Assembly (NCBI RefSeq): GCF_024806835.1
Contig: NZ_JANTYU010000003.1
Location: 538,570-602,569, forward strand
Direction of reading: 5' to 3'
Origin: Xanthomonas sp. 3793
GTDB taxonomy: Bacteria; Pseudomonadota; Gammaproteobacteria; Xanthomonadales; Xanthomonadaceae
Length of the DNA: 64,000 nt
Part shown: piece by piece, positions 38,142 through 48,300 of the stretch
Position numbering within the stretch: position 1 is the first letter of the stretch
Layout of the letters: each line of letters opens with the position of its first letter
The notes under the pieces: model-generated
The model's database searches: none
The model's input: the letters and a program-made list of their open reading frames with translations, nothing else
Told to the model about the DNA's origin: nothing
Program-made: the position numbers and the translations under genes

Positions 38142-39725
38142 ATGGCCTCCGATTTCCTGCCCGTGCGCCGGGCCCTGCTCTCCGTTTCCGACAAGACCGG
38201 CCTGATCGACCTGGCCCGCGCGCTGGTGGCGCGCAAGGTCGAGCTGCTGTCCACCGGCGGCACCGCCAAGGCGATCCGCGACGCCGGCGTGCCGGTCAAC
38301 GACGTCGCCGACCTGACCGGTTTCCCGGAAATGATGGACGGCCGCGTCAAGACCCTGCACCCGCTGGTGCACGGCGGCCTGCTCGGCCGCGCCGGTGTCG
38401 ATGAGGCGGTGATGGCCGAACACGGCATCGCGCCGATCGATCTGCTGGTGCTCAACCTGTATCCGTTCGAGTCGGTCACCGTCAAGACCGATTGCACGCT
38501 GGCCGATGCGGTGGAAAACATCGACATCGGTGGGCCGGCAATGCTGCGCAGCGCAGCCAAGAACTTCGCGCGCGTGGCGGTGGCCACCGACCCGTCGCAA
38601 TACGCCGACCTGCTCGCAGAGCTGGAAGCCAACGACGGCCAGCTGTCGGCCGCCAAGCGCTTTGCGCTGTCGGTGGCTGCGTTCAACCGCGTGGCGCAAT
38701 ACGATGCGGCGATCAGCAACTATCTGTCGGCAGTGGCCGACAGCACGGAAACCGTGCCCACGCGCAGCCCGTTTCCGGCGCAGATCAATTCCAACTTCAT
38801 CAAGGTCATGGACCTGCGCTACGGCGAGAATCCGCACCAGGCCGGCGCGTTCTACCGCGACCTGTACCCGGTGCCGGGCACCCTGGCCACCTTTCAGCAG
38901 CTGCAGGGCAAGGAACTGAGCTACAACAACCTGGCCGATGCCGATGCGGCATGGGAATGCGTGCGTCAGTTCGATGCGCCGGCCTGCGTGATCGTCAAGC
39001 ACGCCAACCCCTGCGGCGTGGCGGTGGGCGCGGCCTGCGGCGATGCCTACGAGCTGGCCTATGCCACCGACCCCACCAGCGCGTTCGGCGGCATCCTGGC
39101 CTTCAACAAGACGCTGGATGCGGCCACCGCAAAAGCCATTCTGGATCGCCAGTTCGTCGAGGTATTGATCGCCCCCGACTACGAAGCCGGCGCGCTGGAA
39201 TACGCCACCAAGAAGGCCAATGTACGCGTGCTCAAGATTCCGCACGGCAATGGCTTGAACAACTACGACACCAAGCGCATTGGCTCTGGCCTGCTGATGC
39301 AGTCGGCCGACAACCGCGGCATGTCGCTTGGCGAATTGAGCGTGGTCACCCAGCGCGCGCCCAGCGACGCGGAACTGGGCGATCTGCTGTTCGCCTGGCG
39401 CGTAGCCAAGTACGTCAAATCCAACGCGATTGTCTACGCCAAGGACAGCCGCACCATTGGCGTGGGCGCCGGGCAGATGAGCCGCGTGGTCAGCGCCAAG
39501 ATCGCCGCGCTCAAGGCCGAAGAAGCCAGGCTCACGGTGGCCGGCTCGGTGATGGCCTCGGATGCGTTCTTCCCGTTCCGCGACGGCATCGATGCCGCCG
39601 CCGCTGCCGGCATCAAGGCGGTGATCCAGCCCGGCGGCTCGATGCGCGATGGCGAAGTGATCGCCGCCGCCGACGAACACGGTATCGCCATGGTGTTCAC
39701 CGGCGTGCGGCATTTCAGGCACTGA
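38142..39725 (+). CDS. purH: Bifunctional AICAR transformylase / IMP cyclohydrolase
   Basis: Last two steps of IMP synthesis. The 527 residues comprise an N-terminal IMP cyclohydrolase (MGS-like) domain (about 1-200: [33 protein letters not shown]) and a C-terminal formyltransferase domain (about 205-527) with the catalytic KHANPCG and FRDGID motifs. Full-length and intact. It is followed by purD after 120 bp, the normal purHD operon; that spacer holds an inverted repeat pair. Confidence 0.98.
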   Translation: MASDFLPVRRALLSVSDKTGLIDLARALVARKVELLSTGGTAKAIRDAGVPVNDVADLTGFPEMMDGRVKTLHPLVHGGLLGRAGVDEAVMAEHGIAPIDLLVLNLYPFESVTVKTDCTLADAVENIDIGGPAMLRSAAKNFARVAVATDPSQYADLLAELEANDGQLSAAKRFALSVAAFNRVAQYDAAISNYLSAVADSTETVPTRSPFPAQINSNFIKVMDLRYGENPHQAGAFYRDLYPVPGTLATFQQLQGKELSYNNLADADAAWECVRQFDAPACVIVKHANPCGVAVGAACGDAYELAYATDPTSAFGGILAFNKTLDAATAKAILDRQFVEVLIAPDYEAGALEYATKKANVRVLKIPHGNGLNNYDTKRIGSGLLMQSADNRGMSLGELSVVTQRAPSDAELGDLLFAWRVAKYVKSNAIVYAKDSRTIGVGAGQMSRVVSAKIAALKAEEARLTVAGSVMASDAFFPFRDGIDAAAAAGIKAVIQPGGSMRDGEVIAAADEHGIAMVFTGVRHFRH

Positions 39726-39728
39726 CGT

Positions 39729-39839
39729 GCCGGGATTCGGGATTGGGGATTCGGGAGTGGCAACGTCGCTCTGGTCTCTCCTGTTTCCGGTCTCCGCCGT
39801 GCTTCAACCAATCCCCAATCACGACTCCCCAATCTCGGC
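39729..39839. repeat. Inverted GGGATT-type arms between purH and purD
   Basis: Left arm 39729-39761 (GCCGGGATTCGGGATTGGGG and on) and right arm 39808-39839 (ending CCCCAATCTCGGC) are inverted, with 25 of 32 positions pairing. The right arm ends 6 nt before the purD ATG, which leaves that gene without a purine-rich ribosome-binding site. Confidence 0.8.
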
Positions 39840-39845
39840 ACTCAC

Positions 39846-41141
39846 ATGAAAATCCTTGTCATCGGCTCCGGCGGCCGCGAACACGCCCTGGCCTGGAAGA
39901 TCGCGCAGTCAGCGCGCGTGAGCGAGGTACTGGTGGCGCCGGGCAATGCTGGCACCGCCAGCGAGGCCAAGTGCCGCAATGTCGCGATCAAGGTCGACGA
40001 TCTGGACGGCCTGCTTGCGCTGGCGCAGCGCGAAGCCGTCGCGCTGACCGTGGTCGGCCCGGAAGTGCCGCTGGTGCTGGGCGTGGTCGACCGTTTCCAC
40101 GCGCTGGGCCTGCGCATCTTCGGGCCCACCGCCAAGGCCGCGCAGCTGGAAGGCAGCAAGGCCTTCGCCAAGGATTTTCTCGCGCGTCATGGCATCCCGA
40201 CCGCGTATTACGCGGTGCATACCGAGGTGGACGCCGCGCTCGCGTATGTACGCGAGAAAGGCGCGCCGATCGTGGTCAAGGCCGATGGCCTGGCCGCCGG
40301 CAAGGGCGTGATCGTGGCGATGACGCTGCATGAGGCCGAAGACGCGGTGCGCGACATGCTCTCGGGCAATGCGTTTGGCGATGCCGGCGCACGCGTGGTG
40401 ATCGAGGAGTTTCTCGATGGCGAAGAAGCCAGCTTCATCTCCATGGTCGACGGCAAACACGCCTTGCCGATGGCCACCAGCCAGGACCACAAGCGCGTCG
40501 GCGACGGCGACACTGGCCCCAATACCGGTGGCATGGGCGCGTACTCGCCGGCCCCGGTGGTGACAGCGGAAGTGCATGCACGCGTCATGCGCGAAGTGGT
40601 CGAGCCGACCGTGCAGGGCATGATCGCCGACGGCGTGCCGTTCACCGGGTTTCTGTATGCCGGACTGATGATCGACGCGCACGGCGCACCGAAGGTGATC
40701 GAGTTCAACGTGCGCTTCGGCGACCCGGAGACCCAGCCGGTGATGCTGCGCCTGCAGTCGGATCTGGTGGATCTGGTCGAAGCGGCCATCGACGGCACGC
40801 TGGACCGCGCGCAGGCGCACTGGGACCCGCGCCCGTCGCTGGGTGTGGTGATCGCGGCCAAACCGTATCCGGAGACGCCGGTCACCGGCGAGGTCATCCA
40901 TGGCCTGGACGCGGTGCCCGCCAGCGCCAAGGTCTTCCACGCCGGGACCGCATTGAATGCCGACGGCCAGGTGCTCAGCGCCGGGGGCCGCGTGCTGTGC
41001 GTGGCCGCGCTCGGCGACAGCGTGCAGGACGCACAGCGCGCCGCCTATGCCGGCCTGCAGCCGATCCACTGGCCCAGCGCCTTTCAGCGCAGCGACATCG
41101 GCTGGCGTGCGATTGCGCGCGAACGGCAGGCGCAGGGCTAA
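39846..41141 (+). CDS. purD: Phosphoribosylamine-glycine ligase
   Basis: ATP-dependent GAR synthetase, second step of purine synthesis. 431 residues of ATP-grasp type: MKILVIGSGGREHALAWKI at the N-terminus, ATP-site KADGLAAGKGV, metal-site FNVRFGDPETQ, and the tail domain AGTALNADGQVLSAGGRVL. It lies in an operon with purH. The bases before the ATG are CGGCACTCAC with no Shine-Dalgarno; the right arm of the purH-purD inverted repeat covers that place. Confidence 0.98.
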   Translation: MKILVIGSGGREHALAWKIAQSARVSEVLVAPGNAGTASEAKCRNVAIKVDDLDGLLALAQREAVALTVVGPEVPLVLGVVDRFHALGLRIFGPTAKAAQLEGSKAFAKDFLARHGIPTAYYAVHTEVDAALAYVREKGAPIVVKADGLAAGKGVIVAMTLHEAEDAVRDMLSGNAFGDAGARVVIEEFLDGEEASFISMVDGKHALPMATSQDHKRVGDGDTGPNTGGMGAYSPAPVVTAEVHARVMREVVEPTVQGMIADGVPFTGFLYAGLMIDAHGAPKVIEFNVRFGDPETQPVMLRLQSDLVDLVEAAIDGTLDRAQAHWDPRPSLGVVIAAKPYPETPVTGEVIHGLDAVPASAKVFHAGTALNADGQVLSAGGRVLCVAALGDSVQDAQRAAYAGLQPIHWPSAFQRSDIGWRAIARERQAQG

Positions 41142-41444
41142 GCAGCGTCCTTCCCCCGCTTGCGGGAGAAGGTGCCCGAAGGGCGGTTGGGGGCAAGCAC
41201 GGACATCCGCTGGTTGTCGGCCGAACAGAGCAACAGCTCGCTGGTGGTCGTCGAGAAGGCGGTGTTCAACAGGTAGCAAGGTCACCAAGCGCGGTAAGCG
41301 GCCGTGCAGCGGGGCTGTGGCGCAATCGCGCACACCGCTCCAGTGCGCATACCTGCCGGCTACTGACAAAGGACTAGCCCCTGTCCACACCGGCGGCGCG
41401 TGCCTGCGGCAATAATGCCCGGGCACGCTTGCCCATCAGAGACC
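41142..41444. other. Gene-free region between purD and the FUSC gene
   Basis: Contains a short intergenic repeat with stem CCCCCGCTTGCGGG (41155-41168) and a further GCCCGAAGGGC hairpin (41173-41183). This type recurs as CCTCTCCCGCCGGGAG near 59,118. No gene recognised. Confidence 0.45.
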
Positions 41445-43658
41445 GTGGCCACCACTTCCTTCGAAACCCGCCTCAGCCGCCTGTGGGCCCATGAAAAGGC
41501 CAGCTATGGCCTGCGCGTGTTCATCGCGCTGGCGGTGGCGATGGGCGTGTGCTGGCACTGGCAGCAGCTCACCGCGGTGCCGGCGCTGTTCCTGGGCGCG
41601 ATCGCCAGCGCCATCGCCGAGACCGACGACAACTGGCTGGGCCGCATCAAGTCGGTGCTGCTGTCCTTGCTGTGTTTCGCCGCCGCTGCCGCGTCGGTGG
41701 TGCTGCTGTTTCCGTATCCGCTGGCGTTCGTGACCGGCATGGCGGTGGCAACCTTCTCGCTGACCCTGCTCGGCGCGCTGGGCGAGCGCTATGCTTCGAT
41801 CGCACAGGCCACCGTGGCCTTGTCGATCTACGCCATGATCGGCATGGACCAGCACGGCAGCCACGATCCGCTGGTGGCCTGGCACGGCGCTGCGTTGCTG
41901 CTGATCGGCGCCACCTGGTACGGCGTGCTGTCGATCCTGTGGACCATCCTGTTCGCCAATCGCCCGGTGCGCGAGCGGCTGTCGCGGCTGTTCTTCGAAC
42001 TGGGCCGCTATCTCAAGCTCAAGGCCGACCTGTTCGAACCGGTACGGCAAAGCGACCTGCATGCGCGCCGGCTGGCGCTGGCCGAACAGAACGCCAAGGT
42101 GGTCGGCGCACTCAATGCCGCCAAGACCGCGATCATCAGCCGCTTCGGCCGGTCGGGGCGGCCGGGCGTGCAATCGGGCCTGTATTTCCGTCTGTATTAC
42201 ATGGCGCAGGAATTCCACGAGCGCGCCAGTTCTTCGCACTACCCCTACGAAGCGCTGACCGATGCGTTCTTCCACAGCGATGTGCTGTATCGCTGCCAGC
42301 GCCTGCTCGCTTTGCAGGGCAAGGCCTGCGCCGCATTGGGCGAGGCGATCCGGCTGCGCCAGCCGTTCGACTATGGCGACAACAGCCGCCTGGCCACCGA
42401 AGACCTGCGCCAGTCGCTGGACTACCTGCACGCGCGTGCCGACCCCGCCCTGGCCCGCCTGCTCGGCGCGCTGGAATTGCTGGTGACCAACCTGCAGAGC
42501 ATCGAACGCAAGCTGTCAGAAGCGGCGCAATCCGATTCCACCAGCGACAACCTCGATACCCGCCTGCGCGATTCCTCGCCGCACACCTTGCGCGAGATGG
42601 CCGCGCGGCTTGGCCAGCAACTCACGCCCGGCTCGGTGCTGTTCCGGCATGGCCTGCGCATGGCCATCGCACTGGTGGCCGGCTACGCCATCATGCAGTC
42701 CATCCATGCCGACAACGGCTACTGGATCCTGCTCACCACCGCCTTCGTGTGCCGGCCCAATTACGGTGCCACCCGCCTGCGGCTGGTGCAGCGTATCGCC
42801 GGCACCCTGATCGGCCTGGTCGCCACCTGGGCGCTGATGCAGCTGTTCCCCGGCACCGAAGTGCAACTGCTGCTGGCGCTGGCCGCTGCGCTGATCTTCT
42901 TCATCACCCGCACCGATCGCTACATGCTGGCCACCGCCGGCATCACCGTGATGGCGCTGTTCTGCTTCAACCTGCTCGGCGATGGCTTCGTGCTGATCTG
43001 GCCGCGCCTGATCGACACGCTGATCGGTTGCGCGATCGCCGCAGCCGCCTCGTTCCTGATCCTGCCGGACTGGCAGGGCCGCCGCCTTAACCAGGTGATG
43101 GCCACGGTGCTGGCCAGCTGCGCGCGCTACCTGACCCAGGTGCTGGAGCAATACGCCAGCGGCATGCGCGACGACCTGCCCTACCGCATCGCGCGCCGCG
43201 ACATGCATAACGCCGACGCCGCCTTATCGGTGGCGCTGTCCAACATGCTGCGCGAACCGGGCCGCTATCGGCGCAACCTGGATGCGGGCTTCCGCTTCCT
43301 GGCGCTGTCCAACACCTTGCTCGGCTATCTGTCCGCGCTCGGCGCGCATCGCGCCGCGCTCGATGGCGAACACGATTCCCGCATTGCGCAGGCCGGCGAC
43401 TATCTGCAGCGCGCGCTGGGCGACATCGCTGCCGCACTGAGCCAACGTCAGCCACTGCCGGCGCATGACGAAAGCGAAGAACTGGCCATGGCCGAGGCGC
43501 TGGAGCAGCATGCCGTGCAGCTGCCGCCCAAGCAGCGTCTGGTGCGCGACCAGCTCGCACTCACCCTGCGCCTGCTGCCCAAGCTACGCGCCGCTGCGCT
43601 TGCGGTGACCGACGCGCCGGCCGAGAGTGCGGCGCGCCTGGCGGTGGGCACGCGCTAG
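41445..43658 (+). CDS. FUSC/YccS-family membrane protein
   Basis: 737 residues from the GTG at 41445; the frame opens at 41400 with an ATG at 41415, but 41445 has AGAG upstream and gives the family's N-terminus (ATTSFETRLSRLWAHEKASY). Two clusters of membrane helices (about 20-170 and 400-540) are separated by long cytoplasmic segments, the fusaric-acid-resistance (FUSC/YccS) layout. The second half begins LRMAIALVAGYAIMQSIHAD and GYWILLTTAFVCRPNYGATR. Putative efflux of aromatic acids is inferred from family relatives; no membrane-fusion partner lies next to it. It is not clearly coupled to purD. Confidence 0.85.
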   Translation: MATTSFETRLSRLWAHEKASYGLRVFIALAVAMGVCWHWQQLTAVPALFLGAIASAIAETDDNWLGRIKSVLLSLLCFAAAAASVVLLFPYPLAFVTGMAVATFSLTLLGALGERYASIAQATVALSIYAMIGMDQHGSHDPLVAWHGAALLLIGATWYGVLSILWTILFANRPVRERLSRLFFELGRYLKLKADLFEPVRQSDLHARRLALAEQNAKVVGALNAAKTAIISRFGRSGRPGVQSGLYFRLYYMAQEFHERASSSHYPYEALTDAFFHSDVLYRCQRLLALQGKACAALGEAIRLRQPFDYGDNSRLATEDLRQSLDYLHARADPALARLLGALELLVTNLQSIERKLSEAAQSDSTSDNLDTRLRDSSPHTLREMAARLGQQLTPGSVLFRHGLRMAIALVAGYAIMQSIHADNGYWILLTTAFVCRPNYGATRLRLVQRIAGTLIGLVATWALMQLFPGTEVQLLLALAAALIFFITRTDRYMLATAGITVMALFCFNLLGDGFVLIWPRLIDTLIGCAIAAAASFLILPDWQGRRLNQVMATVLASCARYLTQVLEQYASGMRDDLPYRIARRDMHNADAALSVALSNMLREPGRYRRNLDAGFRFLALSNTLLGYLSALGAHRAALDGEHDSRIAQAGDYLQRALGDIAAALSQRQPLPAHDESEELAMAEALEQHAVQLPPKQRLVRDQLALTLRLLPKLRAAALAVTDAPAESAARLAVGTR

Positions 43659-43810
43659 CAGGCCCTTGCAGGCAGCGCGCCCCTGCCGGTCATCGGCAAC
43701 GCCGCGCAGCGCGGCCGCGCCGGCTCGCCAGAACCACTGAAACGAGCTTCCGGGCTAAGGCGGCAATGCACAATGCAGCCTGCAACCGCGTCATTCTGTC
43801 TCCGCAGCGC

Positions 43811-45001
43811 TTACTTCCAGGTATGACGCGACACGCTCCACCCCACCCAGCCCAATGCGGCCACCGCCAGCACCGCCCCACCCATCACCACGCCGTTCCA
43901 GCCGGCCTGCGCATACGCCGCAGTGCCCAGTGTCGAGCCCACCGCACCACCGATGAAGTAGCAGGTGATGTAGGCCGAGGTAATGCGGTTGCGCGCGTTG
44001 GGATTGCGCTGATAGATCACGCTCTGGTTGGCGATATGCACGCCTTGCACCGCAATATCCAGCAGCAGCACGCCGACGATCAGCAGCGCGATCGACTGCG
44101 GCGCAAATGCCAGCAATCCCCACGACAGCAGCAGCATCGCCAACCCGCCCCAGCTGACCCGATCGCCATGCCCGTGATCGGACCAATGACCCGAGCGATT
44201 GGCCGCCAGCGCGCCCGCCGCACCGATCAGGCCGAACAGCCCGATCACCGCCGTGCCATAGCCATACGCAGGCCCGGACAACAGGAACGCCAGCGTGGTC
44301 CAGAACATGCTGAAGCCGGCAAAGATCAGCCCACCCAGCACCGCGCGCGACCGCAGCACCGCATCGTCGCGCAGCAGCGTCAGCACCGAGCCCACCAGCT
44401 GCGGATACGACAGCTGCGCATTGCCCGGATGCCGCGGCAGCCCGCGCCACAACAGCCAGGCCGTGACCAGCAATAAACCTGATGCGATCCAGTACACCGT
44501 ATGCCAGCCGCCAACACCGGCCAGCACCCCGGCGGCAGTGCGTGCCAGCAGGATGCCCAGCAGCAACCCGCTCATCACCGTGCCGATCACCCGCCCGCGT
44601 TCGTGCGGGGCGGCCAGGGTCGCCGCGAACGGCACCAGGATCTGCGCCGCCACCGAACTGGCGCCAGTGACAATGCTGCCCACCAGCAACACCGCGAAGC
44701 TGTGCGAGCTCGCGCTGATCAGCAGGCCCAGCGCGCTGAGCACGAACAGCCCCACGATCAGGCTGCGCCGCTCCAGCCGGTCGCCCAGCGGCACCAGCAA
44801 CAGCAAACCGGCCGCATAGGCCAGCTGCGCGGCGGTCACCACCGCCCCGGCGCTGCGCACCGGGATCGTGAAGGCCTGCGCCAGCGTTTCCAGCAGGGGC
44901 TGGGCATAGTAATTGCTCGCTACCGCCAGCCCGGTGGCGGCCGCCATCAGCAGCACCAGACGGCGCGGCAAGGGCGGGTGGGAGGCGGAGTCGACAGTCA
45001 T
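43811..45001 (-). CDS. MFS transporter
   Basis: 396 residues, twelve membrane helices, major facilitator superfamily (drug/proton antiporter group). The loop 2-3 motif is PLGDRLERRSLIVG, and motif C-like TGASSVAAQILVPFAATL follows. The start ATG at 45001 (MTVDSASHPPL) follows the divergent control region shared with a LysR gene. Relatives are multidrug or sugar-efflux carriers; substrate unassigned. The LysR pair suggests induction by the transported compound. Confidence 0.9.
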   Translation of the reverse strand: MTVDSASHPPLPRRLVLLMAAATGLAVASNYYAQPLLETLAQAFTIPVRSAGAVVTAAQLAYAAGLLLLVPLGDRLERRSLIVGLFVLSALGLLISASSHSFAVLLVGSIVTGASSVAAQILVPFAATLAAPHERGRVIGTVMSGLLLGILLARTAAGVLAGVGGWHTVYWIASGLLLVTAWLLWRGLPRHPGNAQLSYPQLVGSVLTLLRDDAVLRSRAVLGGLIFAGFSMFWTTLAFLLSGPAYGYGTAVIGLFGLIGAAGALAANRSGHWSDHGHGDRVSWGGLAMLLLSWGLLAFAPQSIALLIVGVLLLDIAVQGVHIANQSVIYQRNPNARNRITSAYITCYFIGGAVGSTLGTAAYAQAGWNGVVMGGAVLAVAALGWVGWSVSRHTWK

Positions 45002-45056
45002 GGCAGGTGCCTGGTCAAGGAAGGGGCGCAGTGTGGCCAACGACAAGGCATCTTTC

Positions 45057-45066
45057 CAATGTATTG
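45057..45066. promoter_or_regulatory. CAAT-GT-ATTG palindrome in the MFS/LysR spacer
   Basis: A perfect 10-bp palindrome in an AT-rich island (45050-45072) between the divergent MFS and LysR genes. Its position and symmetry fit a LysR-type operator, but the sequence is too short to call a T-N11-A box with certainty. Confidence 0.4.
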
Positions 45067-45098
45067 TTTTCACTGCCGCCATCGTGTTTCGAGATCGC

Positions 45099-46001
45099 AT
45101 GCTGACCCTGCGCCAACTGGAATTCGCCGTGGCCGTGGCCGACGAAGGCGGCTTCACCGCCGCCGCCCGTCGCTGCAACACCGTGCAATCGGCGCTCAGC
45201 CACCAGGTTGCCAAGATCGAGGAAACCCTCGGTGCGCGCCTGTTCGAACGCGGCACCCGCCGGGTACGGCCTACCGCAGCCGGCGACGTCTTCCTGCACA
45301 ACGCCCGCCAGACCCTGCGCGCAGCCGAGCGCCTGCACGAGGAAATGGCCCAGGCACTGGGTACCGTGCGCGGCCGGCTCACGCTGGGGCAGATTTCCTC
45401 ACTGAGCACGGTGCAGGTGCCGACGCTGCTGCGCGCGTTTCGCAGTGCGCATGCGCGGGTGGACGTGCACTTGCGCACCGCCATGAGCGAGGCCTTGCTG
45501 CACGACCTGGGCGAAGGCCGCCTGGATGTGGCCCTGGTCGGCGTCGGCCCGCAGGTCGCGCTGCCGGAGCAGCGTCTGCTCCTGCACGAAGAACCGCTCG
45601 CCCTGATCGTCGCCCCCGGCCATCGCTTCGCCGCGCGCAAGCGGGTGGCGCTGGCCGAGCTGGACGATGAGCCCATGGCCGGGTTGATTGCCGGTGCCGG
45701 GGTGCGCGGCATCGTCGACGCGGCCTTCGACCAGGCCGGGCTGCGACAGCGCCGGCAATACGAAGTCACCCACGCCGATCTGATGCGCGAGCTGGTGGCT
45801 GCCGACCTGGGAGTGGGCATCGTGCCGCAGACCATGGCCGCGGCCATGCGCGAGGTGGTGACGGTCGCGCTGAAGGAGCGCTTCGGTTTCTTGACCTACG
45901 CGGTATGGCGCCCCGACCCCACCCCGGCCGCACGCGCATTCGTGGCACTGCTGCGTGCCCAGGCAGCGCAGCGTGCGCCATCGCCTGGCCGGTCGCGCTA
46001 G
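45099..46001 (+). CDS. LysR-family transcriptional regulator
   Basis: 300 residues. The winged-helix domain at residues 1-60 (MLTLRQLEFAVAVADEGGFT, ARRCNTVQSALSHQVAKIEE, LFERGTRRVRPTAAG) is followed by a LysR substrate-binding domain (about 90-290). The frame is open further upstream, but 45099 gives the family's N-terminus. It is divergent from the MFS transporter at 43811-45001 and most likely controls it. Confidence 0.92.
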   Translation: MLTLRQLEFAVAVADEGGFTAAARRCNTVQSALSHQVAKIEETLGARLFERGTRRVRPTAAGDVFLHNARQTLRAAERLHEEMAQALGTVRGRLTLGQISSLSTVQVPTLLRAFRSAHARVDVHLRTAMSEALLHDLGEGRLDVALVGVGPQVALPEQRLLLHEEPLALIVAPGHRFAARKRVALAELDDEPMAGLIAGAGVRGIVDAAFDQAGLRQRRQYEVTHADLMRELVAADLGVGIVPQTMAAAMREVVTVALKERFGFLTYAVWRPDPTPAARAFVALLRAQAAQRAPSPGRSR

Positions 46002-46069
46002 GCGCACGGGCCATCCACCAGCACGCCGTGGAAGCCTGCTAGGCTGCGCGCGTTCGCAAAGGAAACTGC

Positions 46070-47992
46070 ATGTCCGGTCACAGTCAGTTCGCCCTGCTCA
46101 GGCAGCGCCGCTTCTTGCCGTTCTTCGCTGTCCAGGCACTGGGCGCGTTCAACGACAACGTCTATCGGCAGGCCATCATCGGCCTGTTGTTCTATCTCGG
46201 CATCGATGCGGCGCAGCGCACGCTGTACACCAATCTGGCGCCGGCATTGTTCATCCTGCCGTACTTCCTGTTCTCCGCGCTGGCCGGCCAGATCGCCGAA
46301 AAACTGGAGAAGCAGAAGCTCATCGTGATCACCACCACGATGGAGATCGCCATCATGTCGCTGGCGGCGGTGGGCTTTGTCACCGAGAACATGGCGATCC
46401 TGCTGATTGCGCTGTTCTGCACCGGCCTGCAGTCCACGCTGTTCGGGCCGGTGAAGTATTCGATCCTGCCTTCGGTGCTCAAGCCCGAGGAACTCACCGG
46501 CGGCAACGGCCTGGTCGAGATGGGTACCTCGATCTCGATCCTGTGCGGCATGATCTTCGGCGGGCTGATCTTCCAGATCGCCGGCAGCCACGGCCCGGAG
46601 GCCGCAGCCACCGCGGTCATTGCCATTGCCGTCACCGGCAACCTGGTGGCGCGGCTGGTGCCCAGGGTCGATGCCGGCGCACCCGAGCTAAAGATCAACT
46701 GGAACCCCATCCCCGAATCGCGCGCCATCATGCGCCTGACCCGACGCACGCCGGCGGTGCGCAACTCGGTGCTGGGCGTGTCGTGGTTCTGGTTCGTCGG
46801 CACCGTGCTCACCGCGCAGCTGCCCACCTACGCGCAGCTCAACCTGGGCGGCCAGCAGGACCTGTACGTGTTCGCGCTGGCGCTGTTTTCGATCGGCACC
46901 GGCGTCGGCTCGCTGCTGTGCGAACGGCTGTCCGGACGCACCGTGGAAATCGGCCTGGTGCCGCTGGGCGCGTTCGGCATCAGCGCCTTCCTGCTGGACC
47001 TGTATTTCGCCCGCCCCGGTGCCGCGCCGGTGAGCGGCCTGTCGATCGGCCAGTTCGTGCAGCAGGCCGGCAGCCTGCGGCTGATCATCGATCTGGTCGG
47101 CATCGGCCTGTTCACCGGTCTGTTCGTGGTGCCGTTGTTCGCGCTGATCCAGAGCCGCACGCCCAAGGCCGAACTCTCGCGCGTCATCGCCGGGCTCAAC
47201 ATCCAGAACTCGCTGTTCATCGTGGCCGCCGCCATCATCGGCATCGCACTGCAGCTGCCGCAGGTGGTGCTGTTCGGGCACCGCATTCCGATGCCGGGGC
47301 TGAGCATTCCGCAGGTGTTCCTGGCGCTGGCCATCGCCAACACGCTGGTAGCGCTGTGGATCTTCACCCTGGTGCCCGAGTTTTTGATGCGCTTTCTCAG
47401 CTGGGTGCTGGTGAGCGTGCTGTATCGCCTGCGCGCGCGCGATATCGACACCCACGTGCCCGACGACGGCTCCGCGTTGCTGGTGTGCAACCACGTCAGC
47501 TACATGGACGCGCTGATCCTGTCGGCAGTGATCCCGCGCCCGGTGCGCTTTGTCATGTACTACAAGATCTTCCGCATCCCGGTGATGCGCTGGATCTTCC
47601 GCACCGCCAAGGCGATCCCGATCGCCGGCGCGCGCGAAGACCCGGCGCTGATGCAGCAGGCCTTCGACCGCATCGATGCCGCGCTGGCCGATGGCGAACT
47701 GGTCTGCATCTTCCCCGAAGGCGCGTTGACCAAGGATGGCGAGATTGCCGCGTTCAAATCCGGTGTCGAAAAGATCCTGCAGCGGCGCAAGGTGCCGGTG
47801 ATTCCGATGGCGCTGCGTGGCATGTGGTCGAGCATGTGGAGCCGGCGCGACACACGCCTGGGACGCATGCGGGTGCCGCGCCGGATGCGCGCGCAGATCG
47901 AAGTGGTGGCAGGCCCCGCCATTGCCGGCGACCAGGCCACTGCCGCATTGCTCGAACAGCAGGTCCGCGCACTGCGCCAGGACCGACCATGA
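46070..47992 (+). CDS. MFS transporter fused to PlsC acyltransferase
   Basis: 640 residues. The N-terminal MFS part (about 1-440, starting QFALLRQRRFLPFFAVQALG) resembles the lysophospholipid flippase LplT. The C-terminal LPLAT domain (about 445-640) has HX4D in CNHVSYMD and the second motif FPEGALTKDGE. In E. coli LplT and the acyltransferase/acyl-ACP synthetase Aas remodel lysophosphatidylethanolamine; this fusion likely imports and reacylates lysophospholipid at the inner membrane, although no acyl-activating domain is attached. It is separate from the lipid operon at 30-38 kb but functionally related. Confidence 0.9.
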   Translation: MSGHSQFALLRQRRFLPFFAVQALGAFNDNVYRQAIIGLLFYLGIDAAQRTLYTNLAPALFILPYFLFSALAGQIAEKLEKQKLIVITTTMEIAIMSLAAVGFVTENMAILLIALFCTGLQSTLFGPVKYSILPSVLKPEELTGGNGLVEMGTSISILCGMIFGGLIFQIAGSHGPEAAATAVIAIAVTGNLVARLVPRVDAGAPELKINWNPIPESRAIMRLTRRTPAVRNSVLGVSWFWFVGTVLTAQLPTYAQLNLGGQQDLYVFALALFSIGTGVGSLLCERLSGRTVEIGLVPLGAFGISAFLLDLYFARPGAAPVSGLSIGQFVQQAGSLRLIIDLVGIGLFTGLFVVPLFALIQSRTPKAELSRVIAGLNIQNSLFIVAAAIIGIALQLPQVVLFGHRIPMPGLSIPQVFLALAIANTLVALWIFTLVPEFLMRFLSWVLVSVLYRLRARDIDTHVPDDGSALLVCNHVSYMDALILSAVIPRPVRFVMYYKIFRIPVMRWIFRTAKAIPIAGAREDPALMQQAFDRIDAALADGELVCIFPEGALTKDGEIAAFKSGVEKILQRRKVPVIPMALRGMWSSMWSRRDTRLGRMRVPRRMRAQIEVVAGPAIAGDQATAALLEQQVRALRQDRP

Positions 47993-48300
47993 GCCGCATG
48001 GGCGCGGGCTTTGCGTCCGTCGCGCACCGCGAGTAGCCTGTGCGCCACTGCACGCTTTGCCGCCGCGTTCGCCAAGCGGACGCGGCCAGTCGTACCGGGG
48101 GACGTCGTCGTGCTCAATCTGGTGTCTGAGACATCTGCCGCAACCGGCAGCCGTCGCGCCTGTCGGCAGCGCGCGGTTGCAGCGCTGCAGCGCGGTCCTG
48201 CAGGCACGACGCACGCTGCCATCGCTCGCGCTGCCGCCGCCCTTCCCATCCCCACGCACCCGATCCGTTCGTTGTCGTTTACCACCCAAGGAGCTTCACC
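47993..48300. other. Gene-free region before the CD225 gene
   Basis: About 300 bp. Frames on the plus strand are open but look compositionally like out-of-frame shadow; no gene, repeat or clear promoter found. CAAGGAGC near 48289 is the ribosome-binding site of the next gene. Confidence 0.4.
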
